Shown piece after piece: positions 19,319 through 28,240 of a stretch of 64,000 nucleotides of DNA. How positions within the stretch are numbered: position 1 is the stretch's first letter; every line of letters starts with the position of its first letter. Made by a program: the position numbers and the translations under genes. The notes beneath the pieces were generated by a model, which was given only the letters and a program-made list of their open reading frames with translations, ran no database searches and was not told where the DNA came from. Origin of the DNA: Mesorhizobium sp. SARCC-RB16n (GTDB taxonomy: Bacteria; Pseudomonadota; Alphaproteobacteria; Rhizobiales; Rhizobiaceae); NCBI RefSeq assembly GCF_008520305.1, contig NZ_ML703264.1, positions 271,966 through 335,965 on the forward strand. Direction: 5' to 3'.

Positions 19319-20242
19319 GTGGGCATCTATCTCCCGATCGCGGAAATTTCCGTAAACGTCTTCGTGCTGCTGGCCATGGGCGCCGCGGTGGGCTTCCTGT
19401 CGGGCATGTTCGGGGTGGGTGGCGGCTTCCTCATCACGCCGCTCTTGATCTTCTACAACATCCCGCCGGCGATCGCGGTCGCCACCGGCGCCAACCAAGT
19501 CATCGCTTCTTCCGTCTCCGGCGTGTTGTCGCACATGAAGCGAGGGACGCTCGACTTCAAGCTCGGCAGCGTGCTCCTGGCCGGCGGCGTCGTCGGCTCA
19601 ACCGGCGGCATCTACGTGTTCGGCCTCCTGCGCAGGCTCGGCCAACTCGACCTGTTCATCTCGCTGCTCTACGTCGTGCTGCTCGGCACCGTCGGCGGGC
19701 TGATGCTGGTCGAGAGCATCAACGCCCTGCGCGCCACGCGCAGCGGTGCGGCACCGGTGCTGAAGAAATCCGGCCAGCACAACTGGATCCACCGCCTGCC
19801 GCTGAAGATGCGCTTCCGCGCGTCAAAACTGTTCGTCAGCGTCATTCCGGTGCTCGGGCTTGGCGCCGGCATCGGCTTCCTGTCGTCGATCATGGGCGTC
19901 GGCGGCGGCTTCATCATGGTGCCGGCGCTGATCTATCTCTTGAAAGTGCCGACCAATGTCGTCATCGGCACCTCGCTGTTCCAGATCATCTTCACCTCCG
20001 CCTACACGACGCTGGTTCACGCCACCACAAACCAGACCGTCGATGTGATGCTGGCCTTCCTTTTGATGGCAGGCGGCGTAGCCGGGGCGCAATATGGCGC
20101 CAAGGCCGGCCAGCGGCTGCGCGGCGAGCAGTTAAGAGCCCTGCTGGCGCTGCTGGTGCTGGCCGTGGCGATCCGGCTCGCCACCGATCTGTTCGTCACG
20201 CCGCCCAACCTTTATTCGTTGTCCGGCGTGGGCCTCAACTGA
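19319..20242 (+). CDS. TauE/SafE-family membrane exporter (sulfite exporter type)
   Basis: This 307-residue integral membrane protein has about eight hydrophobic segments. It carries the duplicated family motif: GFLSGMFGVGGGFLITPLL early and GFLSSIMGVGGGFIMVPALI in the second half. Family members move sulfite, sulfonates or other anions; the substrate cannot be read from sequence. The start is GTG 19319 (MGIYLPIAEISVNVF), which matches rhizobial homologues. Its stop overlaps the start of the next gene by one base (TGATG), so the two are translationally coupled. Confidence 0.87.
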   Translation: MGIYLPIAEISVNVFVLLAMGAAVGFLSGMFGVGGGFLITPLLIFYNIPPAIAVATGANQVIASSVSGVLSHMKRGTLDFKLGSVLLAGGVVGSTGGIYVFGLLRRLGQLDLFISLLYVVLLGTVGGLMLVESINALRATRSGAAPVLKKSGQHNWIHRLPLKMRFRASKLFVSVIPVLGLGAGIGFLSSIMGVGGGFIMVPALIYLLKVPTNVVIGTSLFQIIFTSAYTTLVHATTNQTVDVMLAFLLMAGGVAGAQYGAKAGQRLRGEQLRALLALLVLAVAIRLATDLFVTPPNLYSLSGVGLN

Positions 20243-21030
20243 TGAAAGGACTGAAAGCGCTCGCAGCCGTCGCTCTCTTGTCCCTGACCGCCGCCGCGCC
20301 TGCGAAGGCGCAGACACCGCTTACGGAAGGCATCCAGATCGGCCTCTCCACCGACGCGGTGTCGATCACCGCCGGTTTTTCAGGCGCCGACCTGACCATT
20401 TTTGGTTCGCTCGAAAATCCCGACCCGCTGGTGGCACGCCAGGGCCGCTACGACGTCATCGTCGTGCTCGAAGGGCCACCCAAACCGGTGGTGGTGCGCC
20501 GCAAGGACCGGGTGCTGGGCGTCTGGGTCAATCTGGATTCCGAGACCTTCGAGAACGTGCCGGTGTCCTATTCGGTGGCGACGACGCGGCCGCTGCAGGA
20601 CATCACCGAACCCAACAGCTACAAGCAACTGTCGCTAGGCGCCTCCAACCTCTATATGCAGCCGGCCGATGCCGGTGACAGCCCGGCGACGATCGAGGAA
20701 TTCACGGCGGCACTGCGCGAGCGCAAGGCTGCCGCCGGGCTCTACAGCGAGAATGTCGGCGGCGTGCAATTCCTGTCGCAGAACCTGTTTCGCGCCACGG
20801 TCAGGCTGGCACCGAATGTGCCGGTCGGCACGCACAAGGCGCGCGCGTTCCTGTTCAAGAGCGGCCTGTTCATCAAGGAGAGTTCGGCGCAGCTCGAAAT
20901 CCGCAAATCGGGTTTCGAACAATCGATCTTCCGCGTCGCGCACGACTATTCGTTCCTCTACGGCGTGTTCGCCATATCCCTGGCCATGGTGACGGGCTGG
21001 CTCGGCCGGCTGGTGTTCCGTAAGGATTGA
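20242..21030 (+). CDS. TIGR02186-type protein coupled to the TauE/SafE exporter
   Basis: The protein has 262 residues. A signal peptide occupies about residues 1-22 (LAAVALLSLTAAAPAKA). A periplasmic beta-rich domain follows with VSITAGFSGADLTIFGSLEN, and one C-terminal membrane segment (FAISLAMVTGWLGRLVF) has a short cytoplasmic tail. This architecture and the location directly after a TauE/SafE gene match the alphaproteobacterial family TIGR02186, whose function is unknown. Coupling to the exporter suggests an accessory role in transport. No catalytic motif is visible. Confidence 0.8.
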   Translation: MKGLKALAAVALLSLTAAAPAKAQTPLTEGIQIGLSTDAVSITAGFSGADLTIFGSLENPDPLVARQGRYDVIVVLEGPPKPVVVRRKDRVLGVWVNLDSETFENVPVSYSVATTRPLQDITEPNSYKQLSLGASNLYMQPADAGDSPATIEEFTAALRERKAAAGLYSENVGGVQFLSQNLFRATVRLAPNVPVGTHKARAFLFKSGLFIKESSAQLEIRKSGFEQSIFRVAHDYSFLYGVFAISLAMVTGWLGRLVFRKD

Positions 21031-21200
21031 TGCTCCGGGAAAAGAGGGGTTCCCCTTTTCCCCGCCATGCGATAAACCGCCGCCTCCCGGCCCAGGGGCA
21101 AACACGCACATACAATTCGCCAGAGCGGTCCGGCCATCCGGATGACAGCGCGATGCGTCGCCGCTGTTTTGCCGCCACGAAACAATGACAGGAGGCTGCA

Positions 21201-22457
21201 ATGCATCAGGCATTCGGCGGCATCGACTTCGGCACGTCCAATTCCACGGTGGGCGTGATCCGGAACGGCAAGGCGCGGCTGGTCCCGCTGGAGGGCGAAC
21301 AGCCCACTTTGCCAAGCGCCGTGTTCTTCAACTTCGAGGACGGCCATACCTATTTCGGCCGTCGCGCGATCGGCGATTATACCGACAGCATCGAAGGCCG
21401 CCTGATGCGCTCGTTGAAGAGCGTGCTCGGCAGTTCGCTCGCCCACGAGAAGACGCGTATCAAGGCGCGCCAGATCGGCTTCATCGACATTATCAGCCTG
21501 TTCATCGGCCATCTGAGGACGCGGCTGGAAGAGGACGCCGGCGGTTTGGTGGAAAGCGTGGTGCTCGGCCGGCCGGTGCAGTTCGTCGATGACGACGCGC
21601 AAGCCGACGCGAAGGCGCAAGGCGAACTCGAGAAGGCTGCCCGTGCCCAGGGCTTCAAGCACATCGCTTTCCAGTTCGAGCCGATCGCGGCGGCGCTCGA
21701 CTACGAACAGAAGGTGACGCGCGAGGAACTGGCGCTGATCATCGACATGGGCGGCGGCACGTCCGACTTCTCGATCGTGCGGGTCTCGCCGGAGCGCTCG
21801 CGATCGACCGATCGCAAGGACGACATCCTGGCCAGCCGCGGCATCCACATCGGCGGCACCGATTTCGACCGGCTGCTCAGTATCGCCCATGTCATGCCGC
21901 AGCTCGGCTACCTCTCCGCGACCAAGGACGGCAAGCGCAATCTGCCGGCCAGCTATTTCATCGACCTCGCCACATGGCAGCGCATCAACCTGGTCTACAC
22001 CGCCAAGGCGATGACGCATCTGCGCCAGATCCGCTACGAGGCCGCGCGCGCCGACCTGGTCGACCGTTTCATCCACATCGTCGAGCACCGCTACGGGCAC
22101 GCTCTGGCAGCGTCGGTCGAGAAAGCCAAGATAGAGCTGACCGACAGGTCATCGGCGGACGTGGCGGTGAAGCTGCCCGACGCGGCGTTCGCCGCCGGGA
22201 TCACGCGCGACGGGTTGGAAGCCACGATCGCGCGGGACATCGAACGGGTTAGCGAAACGGTGGCGCAGACCATCCGCGATGCCGGGGTCAAGCGGTCCGA
22301 CATCACCGCGGTGTTCCTGACCGGTGGATCGACGGCGATCCCGCTGGCAAGGCGGGAAATCCTGTCGCTGGTGCCGCAAGCTTCCATTATCGAAGGCGAT
22401 ATGTTCGGATCGGTCGGGCTTGGGCTGGCGCTCGATGCGCAGCGGAAGTTCGGCTGA
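21201..22457 (+). CDS. Hsp70-family (YegD-like) ATPase without substrate-binding domain
   Basis: The 418-residue protein is an actin/Hsp70-type ATPase. The phosphate-1 motif is GIDFGTSNSTVGV at the N-terminus, phosphate-2 is LALIIDMGGGTSDFSIV, and the adenosine motif is VFLTGGSTAIP near the end. It stops right after the nucleotide-binding domain, so it lacks the peptide-binding and lid domains of DnaK; E. coli YegD has the same layout. ATG 21201 follows a strong AGGAGG. No DnaJ or GrpE gene lies nearby. The client is unknown. Confidence 0.88.
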   Translation: MHQAFGGIDFGTSNSTVGVIRNGKARLVPLEGEQPTLPSAVFFNFEDGHTYFGRRAIGDYTDSIEGRLMRSLKSVLGSSLAHEKTRIKARQIGFIDIISLFIGHLRTRLEEDAGGLVESVVLGRPVQFVDDDAQADAKAQGELEKAARAQGFKHIAFQFEPIAAALDYEQKVTREELALIIDMGGGTSDFSIVRVSPERSRSTDRKDDILASRGIHIGGTDFDRLLSIAHVMPQLGYLSATKDGKRNLPASYFIDLATWQRINLVYTAKAMTHLRQIRYEAARADLVDRFIHIVEHRYGHALAASVEKAKIELTDRSSADVAVKLPDAAFAAGITRDGLEATIARDIERVSETVAQTIRDAGVKRSDITAVFLTGGSTAIPLARREILSLVPQASIIEGDMFGSVGLGLALDAQRKFG

Positions 22458-22459
22458 CC

Positions 22460-23356
22460 CTACCCTGACCCGTTCATCTCCGCTCCCAAATGCGCCTTCA
22501 GCGCCATCTGGGCCAGGCTTGCCTGACGGTCGCGATGGCTGATCATGGCGAAGTCGCGCTTCGGCAATTCGATCGGCACGGCTCTCAGGCTCCCCTCGGC
22601 GACCGCGCGCCCGACGACGAGCTCCGAAATGATGGTCGCGCCGGCACCCGCCTCGACAGCCTGGCGAACCGCCTCGTTGCTGGGCAGCACCAGGAATATC
22701 CTGAGGTCGGCAAGTGAAATCCCCTCGCGGCGCGCCAGGTCCTCCAGCACCTCACGCGTGCCGGAGCCGCCCTCGCGGATGATCCAGCGCAGGCCGGTGA
22801 TGTCGGGGCGGCCCGGCGCGGTTTCGGCGATCTTGGGATGGGAACTGGCAACGACCAGCATCAACCGGTCGGTATCGACCTTGGCGCGGCGCAATATGTC
22901 GGACTCGGTGCGCCCTTCGACCAGGCCGAGATCGGCGGTTCCATCGAGCACGCTGGCCTCGACCTGCCTTGTATTGCCGATGGTGACGCTAAGCCTGACG
23001 GCCGGATAGGCCTCGTGGAACGAGGCCAGCCGGCGCGGCAGCCAGTAGCTGGCGATGGTCAGGCTGGCGGCAATGGAGAGGCTGCCGGCGACCGTTTGCG
23101 AAACATGTTCCAGCACGTTGCGGGCGGCGGCGGCCCGCTCCAGCACCGCCTTGGCCTCGGGCAGGAACCTGTGGCCGGTTTGGGCCAGCTCGATGTTGCG
23201 GCCGACGCGATTGAACAGATGGACGCCGTGCTGCTCTTCCAGCGCACGGATGGCGGCCGATGCCGCCGACTGGGAAATGCCCAAAAGCTCCGCCGCCTTG
23301 GTCATATGACCGCGCTCGGCAACGGCGACGAAAATGCGCAACTGATCCAGGGTCAT
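22460..23356 (-). CDS. LysR-family regulator, probably of the adjacent molybdoenzyme operon
   Basis: This 298-residue regulator has the LysR helix-turn-helix at the N-terminus (MTLDQLRIFVAVAERGHMTK, SQSAASAAIRALEEQHGVHL) and a type 2 periplasmic-binding-like effector domain from about residue 90. The effector domain resembles the CysL/CbbR subgroup, which includes regulators of sulfite metabolism. ATG 23356 is preferred over a TTG at 23374. It is transcribed away from the soeABC-like operon with a 278-base intergenic region, the usual arrangement for a LysR regulator and its target. Its stop lies 3 bases from the stop of the Hsp70-like gene. Confidence 0.87.
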   Translation of the reverse strand: MTLDQLRIFVAVAERGHMTKAAELLGISQSAASAAIRALEEQHGVHLFNRVGRNIELAQTGHRFLPEAKAVLERAAAARNVLEHVSQTVAGSLSIAASLTIASYWLPRRLASFHEAYPAVRLSVTIGNTRQVEASVLDGTADLGLVEGRTESDILRRAKVDTDRLMLVVASSHPKIAETAPGRPDITGLRWIIREGGSGTREVLEDLARREGISLADLRIFLVLPSNEAVRQAVEAGAGATIISELVVGRAVAEGSLRAVPIELPKRDFAMISHRDRQASLAQMALKAHLGAEMNGSG

Positions 23357-23374
23357 GCGCGCATTAAGAACCAA

Positions 23375-23417
23375 TATCGATCGAATTTACAAGAACAACT
23401 GATTAGACGGATCGATA
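23375..23417. promoter_or_regulatory. inverted repeat between the LysR gene and the molybdoenzyme operon
   Basis: A perfect inverted repeat, TATCGATC at 23375-23382 and GATCGATA at 23410-23417, lies in an AT-rich stretch just upstream of the LysR gene. Spacing is 27 bases. LysR regulators usually bind such repeats in divergent promoters. Operator function is inferred. Confidence 0.5.
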
Positions 23418-23634
23418 GCTTTATTCTACTTTTTCATGCGAGATTAGAAAAAATTGGCCTGTAGGTCGCAGAGAAGAAAATGATCGGGCGGTTCAGATCC
23501 CTGCTTGCGCATTGGAGCCGCGGCATAAGGCGACGGTTGGCCGGCGACCGCTACCATCCTGAAGAACATTATATGCGCGGCCCCGGGCCGAAGACGCGAG
23601 CCAAATCCGCCGGCAGCGCGAGCACCACGGGATC

Positions 23635-26565
23635 ATGATGCAAGGACCGCCGCGCGGCGCCAATTCAGCCCCCTCGCAACGCCAGCTTGCCGACACGCGC
23701 GCGCCCGATGAAGGCGACGGCGTAGACACCTCGCCTAATGTTTCCGACAGCATCGCCAAGACGACCTGCTACATGTGCGCCTGCCGCTGCGGCATCGATG
23801 TCCATATCAAGGATGGCAAGATCCGCTATATCAACGGCAACAAGGACCATCCGGTCAATCGCGGCGTGATCTGCGGCAAGGGCAGCTCCGGCATCATGCA
23901 GCACTACAGTCCGGCCAGGCTGAAGAAGCCATTGCTGCGCACCGGCCCGCGCGGCTCGGGTGAGTTCCGCGAGATCGAGTGGGAGGAAGCCTTCTCGATC
24001 GCCACCGAGCGGCTGTCGACTATCCGCCGAACCGACCCTAAGAAACTCGCTTTCTTTACCGGGCGTGACCAGTCGCAATCCTTGACAGGCTGGTGGGCGA
24101 GCCAGTTCGGCACGCCGAATTTCGCCGCCCATGGCGGCTTCTGTTCGGTGAACATGGCGGCGGGCGGGCTCTACACGATCGGCGGCTCGTTCTGGGAGTT
24201 CGGCGAGCCCGATTGGGACAACACGAAATACTTCATGCTGTTCGGCGTCGCCGAGGACCATGACTCGAACCCGATCAAGATCGGGCTCGGCAAGCTCAAG
24301 GCGCGCGGCGCCAAGGTGGTCTCGATCAATCCGTGCCGTACCGGCTACAATGCGATCGCCGACGACTGGATCGGCATCCGGCCTGGCACTGACGGCCTGT
24401 TCGTGTTCGCGCTTATCCACGAACTCCTGAAGGCCGGCCGCGCCGACCTAGACTATTTGCTGCGCTACACCAACGCGCATGTCCTGGTCATTCAGGAACC
24501 TGGCGCAGCCGATGACGGGTTGTTCGTGCGCGACAACGACGGCAATCCGCTGGCATGGGACAGAGTGGCGAAGCGTCCGGTGAGCGCCACCGATGCCGAC
24601 GCCAGACCGGCACTGACAGGCAGCTACGACGTCGATGGCCGCCGCTGTGTGACGGTATTCCAACTCATTGCGGACCGCTATCTCGACGAGAGCTACGCAC
24701 CCGACGCGGTCGCGGAGCGTTGCGGCATCTCTGCCGGAACGATCCGCCGGATCGCCGCCGAACTGGCCCATGTCGCCTTCGAACAGGCGATCGAACTGCC
24801 GGTCGCATGGACCGACTGGGCCGGGCGCCGGCATGAGACGATCAAGGGACGACCGGTTTCGATGCATGCCATGCGCGGCATCTCGGCCCACTCCAACGGT
24901 TTTCACACCTGTCGCGCTATTCACCTGCTGCAGGTGCTGCTGGGCACGGTGGACGTGCCCGGCGGCTTCCGCTTCAAGCCGCCGTACCCCAGGTCGGCGC
25001 CGCCGGGCCCGAAGCCGTGCGGCAAGGACGTGAGGCCGATGACGCCGCTCGGCGGCATGCCGCTCGGTTTCGTCTGTGGACCCGATGATCTGCTGGTTGA
25101 CGAAGCGGGCACGCCGCTGCGCATCGACAAGGCCTATTCCTGGGATTCGCCACTTGCGGCGCATGGCCTGATGCACACCGTCATCCGCAACGCCTGGGCC
25201 GGCGATCCCTACCCGATCGACACGCTGATGATGTACATGTCGAACATGGCCTGGAATTCCTCGATGAACACCGTCGAGACCATGGCCATGCTCACGGACC
25301 ATGATGAAGCGGGCAACTACAGGATCCCCTTCATCATCTATTCCGACGCCTACTATTCCGAGACCGTGCCGTTCGCCGACCTCGTCCTGCCCGACACCAC
25401 CTATCTCGAGCGTCATGACTGCATCAGCCTGCTGGACCGGCCGATCAGCCACGGCGACGGGCCGGGCGACGCCATCCGCCATCCGGTCGTCGAGCCCGAC
25501 CGCGACGTCAGGCCGTTCCAGTCGGTCCTGATCGAACTCGGCGCACGGCTTGGCCTGCCGGGCTTCGTCGAAGAAGACGGCTCGGCGAAGTACCGCGACT
25601 ACGCCGACTACATCGTCAATCATGAACGCACGCCCGGCATAGGCCCGCTCGCCGGCTGGCGCGGCAAGGACGAAACCTCGATCGGCAAGGGCGAAGTCAA
25701 CCCCAACCAGTTGCAACGCTACATCGACAATGGCGGTTTCTGGCACCACGACTTCACCGACGACCAGCGCTACTACAAGATGGCCAACCGCTCCTATCTC
25801 GATTTCGCGGTGCAACTGGGCTTCATCCCCAAGGCCGAGCCGATCGTCTTCCAGCTCTATTCCGAAACGATGCAGCGTTTTCGGCTGGCCGCGCGCGGAC
25901 ATGGCCGGGTGGTGCCGCCGCAGAGCGAACGCGAGCGCGTCGAGACCTACATGGATCCGCTGCCGTTCTGGTACATGCCCTTCGAGGAAGCAGCCGTGGA
26001 CCTGGAGAAATACCCGCTGCACGCGCTGACGCAGAGGCCCATGCACATGTACCATTCCTGGGGTTCGCAAAACGCGTGGTTGCGGCAGATCACCAGCCAG
26101 AACCGGCTGTTCGTGCATCACCGGACCGCGGCCGGCCTTGGCCTTGCCGATGACGACTGGGTGTGGATCGAGAGCATCAACGGCAAGGTGAAGGGGCAGA
26201 TCAAGCTGGTCGACGGGGTAAACGAAAGCACGGTCTGGACCTGGAACGCGATCGGCAAAAGGCGCGGCAGCTGGGGGCTGAAGGACGATGCAGCCGAGAG
26301 CAATCGCGGCTTCCTGCTCAACCACATCATCGGTGACCAGACTTCCGCTGATGCGCAGGGCAAGCGCTACTCCAACTCCGATCCGGTGACCGGCCAGGCC
26401 GCGTGGTTCGATCTGCGCGTGCGCATCGTCAAATGCGCGGCTGAGGAAGCCGGTTTCACCGAGCCGCGGTTCGAGCGTTTTCACCAGCCGCCGCATTTCG
26501 AGCCGCCGCCCGACATGCTCACTTTCGGTGCCGGGTTTCGGCAGGCAAGAAAGGCGGCCCAATGA
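23635..26565 (+). CDS. soeA: molybdopterin oxidoreductase catalytic subunit, SoeA-like (sulfite dehydrogenase)
   Basis: This 976-residue enzyme is a DMSO-reductase-family molybdoprotein. An N-terminal [4Fe-4S] motif uses Cys45, Cys48, Cys52 and Cys80 (CYMCACRCG, then VICGKG). Cys170 in HGGFCSVNM is the likely molybdenum ligand. The C-terminal molydopterin-dinucleotide-binding domain includes LTQRPMHMYHSWGSQN. There is no twin-arginine signal, so the subunit should stay in the cytoplasm. That separates it from DmsA, PsrA and TtrA, and fits SoeA of the quinone-linked sulfite dehydrogenase SoeABC. Subunit sizes (976, 244, 311) also fit. The identity is inferred from architecture and context; another cytoplasm-facing member of the family cannot be excluded. 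The stop overlaps the next start (ATGA). Confidence 0.75.
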   Translation: MMQGPPRGANSAPSQRQLADTRAPDEGDGVDTSPNVSDSIAKTTCYMCACRCGIDVHIKDGKIRYINGNKDHPVNRGVICGKGSSGIMQHYSPARLKKPLLRTGPRGSGEFREIEWEEAFSIATERLSTIRRTDPKKLAFFTGRDQSQSLTGWWASQFGTPNFAAHGGFCSVNMAAGGLYTIGGSFWEFGEPDWDNTKYFMLFGVAEDHDSNPIKIGLGKLKARGAKVVSINPCRTGYNAIADDWIGIRPGTDGLFVFALIHELLKAGRADLDYLLRYTNAHVLVIQEPGAADDGLFVRDNDGNPLAWDRVAKRPVSATDADARPALTGSYDVDGRRCVTVFQLIADRYLDESYAPDAVAERCGISAGTIRRIAAELAHVAFEQAIELPVAWTDWAGRRHETIKGRPVSMHAMRGISAHSNGFHTCRAIHLLQVLLGTVDVPGGFRFKPPYPRSAPPGPKPCGKDVRPMTPLGGMPLGFVCGPDDLLVDEAGTPLRIDKAYSWDSPLAAHGLMHTVIRNAWAGDPYPIDTLMMYMSNMAWNSSMNTVETMAMLTDHDEAGNYRIPFIIYSDAYYSETVPFADLVLPDTTYLERHDCISLLDRPISHGDGPGDAIRHPVVEPDRDVRPFQSVLIELGARLGLPGFVEEDGSAKYRDYADYIVNHERTPGIGPLAGWRGKDETSIGKGEVNPNQLQRYIDNGGFWHHDFTDDQRYYKMANRSYLDFAVQLGFIPKAEPIVFQLYSETMQRFRLAARGHGRVVPPQSERERVETYMDPLPFWYMPFEEAAVDLEKYPLHALTQRPMHMYHSWGSQNAWLRQITSQNRLFVHHRTAAGLGLADDDWVWIESINGKVKGQIKLVDGVNESTVWTWNAIGKRRGSWGLKDDAAESNRGFLLNHIIGDQTSADAQGKRYSNSDPVTGQAAWFDLRVRIVKCAAEEAGFTEPRFERFHQPPHFEPPPDMLTFGAGFRQARKAAQ

Positions 26566-27296
26566 CCTGTCTTCCAAGTCCAGGCGGCAAGAAGCTTGGC
26601 CTCGTCATCGACCTCGACACCTGTGTCGGCTGCCAGGCCTGCGTCACCGCCTGCAAGGAGTGGAACACCGGCGGCCACATGGCGCCGCTGACCGACATCG
26701 ACCCTTATGGCGGCCATGTCGACGGGGTCTGGTTCAACCGCGTGCACAGTTACGAGCATATCACCGAGATGGGTGGGCGCACGGTGAACTTCCCGCGCTC
26801 CTGCCTGCATTGCGAGACGCCGGCCTGCGTCACCGTCTGCCCGACCGGCGCCTCCTACAAGCGGGCGTCCGATGGCATCGTGCTGATCGACGAGGACAAG
26901 TGCATCGGCTGCAAACTGTGCAGTTGGGCCTGCCCTTACGGCGCGCGCGAATTCGACACGGATGTCGGCGTGATGAAGAAATGCACGCTCTGCGTCGACC
27001 GCATCTACAACGACAACCTGGCCGAAGGGGACCGCGTGCCGGCCTGCGTCGCCGCCTGCCCGACCAGCGCCCGGCATTTCGGTGACCTTGGCGACCCCCA
27101 ATCCCCCGTGTCGCAACTGGTTGCGGAGCGTGGCGGTGTCGACCTGATGCCGGAACTCGGCTATCACCCGACCAACAAATACCTACCGCCGCGCGCACAC
27201 ACGCAACGTGCCGCATCGGTTGCCGCTCCCGCGCTGGAGCCGGTACGGGCCGAGGGCGGTTTCCTTGGCTGGGTCGACCGCATGCTTTCGAACTGA
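26562..27296 (+). CDS. soeB: iron-sulfur electron-transfer subunit, SoeB-like
   Basis: This 244-residue ferredoxin-like protein carries four Cys clusters: CVGCQACVTACKEW, CLHCETPACVTVCPTG, CIGCKLCSWACPYG, and CTLC followed by ACVAACP. These can hold four [4Fe-4S] centres, as in DmsB, NrfC and SoeB. It should pass electrons from the catalytic subunit to the membrane anchor. The start overlaps the catalytic-subunit stop by 4 bases, and the anchor gene follows after 5 bases. Confidence 0.85.
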   Translation: MTCLPSPGGKKLGLVIDLDTCVGCQACVTACKEWNTGGHMAPLTDIDPYGGHVDGVWFNRVHSYEHITEMGGRTVNFPRSCLHCETPACVTVCPTGASYKRASDGIVLIDEDKCIGCKLCSWACPYGAREFDTDVGVMKKCTLCVDRIYNDNLAEGDRVPACVAACPTSARHFGDLGDPQSPVSQLVAERGGVDLMPELGYHPTNKYLPPRAHTQRAASVAAPALEPVRAEGGFLGWVDRMLSN

Positions 27297-27301
27297 CCAT
27301 C

Positions 27302-28237
27302 ATGCATCCCGCTTTTTCGGTCGTCTTCTTCACCACCGCCACGGGTGCCGGCTATGGGCTGCTCGCGCTGCTCGGCGTGCTCGGCCCGCTCGGCTTCATC
27401 GCGCCCGATTTCTGGACGGGCTTCGTCGGCATGGGACTGGCGCTCGGCCTGATCGCGGCCGGCCTGTTGTCGTCGACCGGCCATCTCGGCAGGCCTGAAC
27501 GCGCCTGGCGGGCGTTCTCGCAATGGCGCAGTTCGTGGCTGTCGCGCGAAGGCGTCGCCTCGGTCGCAACCTTCATTCCCTCGGGACTTTTCGGCGTGGG
27601 CTGGATCTTCCTTGGCCGCCTCGATGGCTGGGTGGCCGCTGCGGGCGTTCTGGCCAACTTCGGCGCCATTGCCACGGTCTGCATGACCGGCATGATCTAT
27701 GCCTCGCTGAAGCCGATTGCGCAGTGGCACAGCCCCTATACCTTGCCCGGCTATCTCATCTTCTCGGCGATGAGCGGCTGCGTGCTTCTAAACGCGGTGT
27801 TGCAAGGGTTCGCTCTCGGTTCGGAAATCCTCCCGGCATTTTCGGTGCTGCTCACCTTGCTTGGCTGGGGCTGGAAGCTGGCTACCTGGCGCCACAACGA
27901 CCAGCTAGAAATCCAGACCAATGCGAACACCGCGACCGGGCTCTCCGGCGGCACGGTGCGATCCCTGGAATGGCCACATACCGAGGAAAACTACCTGCTC
28001 AAGGAAATGGGCTTTCGCATCGCGCGCAAGCACGCCTCGAAGCTGCGCCGGATCGCGCAGGCGCTGGCCTTCGGCTTGCCGATCCTGCTGCTGCTTGCCG
28101 CCTTCGCCTTGCCGTGGCCGTTCGCGGCGGCGTTGTCGGTGCTTGCCGCGATCGCCCAGTTCGGCGGCATGCTGGTTGAGCGCTGGCTGTTCTTCGCCGA
28201 GGCGAAGCACACGGTCATGCTCTATTATGGACGATAG
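27302..28237 (+). CDS. soeC: DmsC/SoeC-type membrane anchor subunit
   Basis: This 311-residue protein is largely hydrophobic, with about eight predicted membrane segments. FSVVFFTTATGAGYGLLAL at the start and STGHLGRPERAWRAFSQWR are characteristic of DmsC-family anchors. It should hold the complex on the inner membrane and exchange electrons with quinone. It is the last gene of the operon and ends 3 bases before the convergent pdeM stop. Confidence 0.82.
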   Translation: MHPAFSVVFFTTATGAGYGLLALLGVLGPLGFIAPDFWTGFVGMGLALGLIAAGLLSSTGHLGRPERAWRAFSQWRSSWLSREGVASVATFIPSGLFGVGWIFLGRLDGWVAAAGVLANFGAIATVCMTGMIYASLKPIAQWHSPYTLPGYLIFSAMSGCVLLNAVLQGFALGSEILPAFSVLLTLLGWGWKLATWRHNDQLEIQTNANTATGLSGGTVRSLEWPHTEENYLLKEMGFRIARKHASKLRRIAQALAFGLPILLLLAAFALPWPFAAALSVLAAIAQFGGMLVERWLFFAEAKHTVMLYYGR

Positions 28238-28240
28238 ATC

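Noticed and set aside
24448-26577. A 709-codon minus-strand frame antisense to soeA, and similar long frames antisense to lysS and podJ.
   Set aside because: No start signals or family motifs; each lies over a well-supported gene.
23635-28237. Assignment as DMSO, polysulfide or tetrathionate reductase.
   Set aside because: The catalytic subunit has no twin-arginine signal, unlike those periplasmic enzymes. The call is kept as SoeABC-like with moderate confidence.
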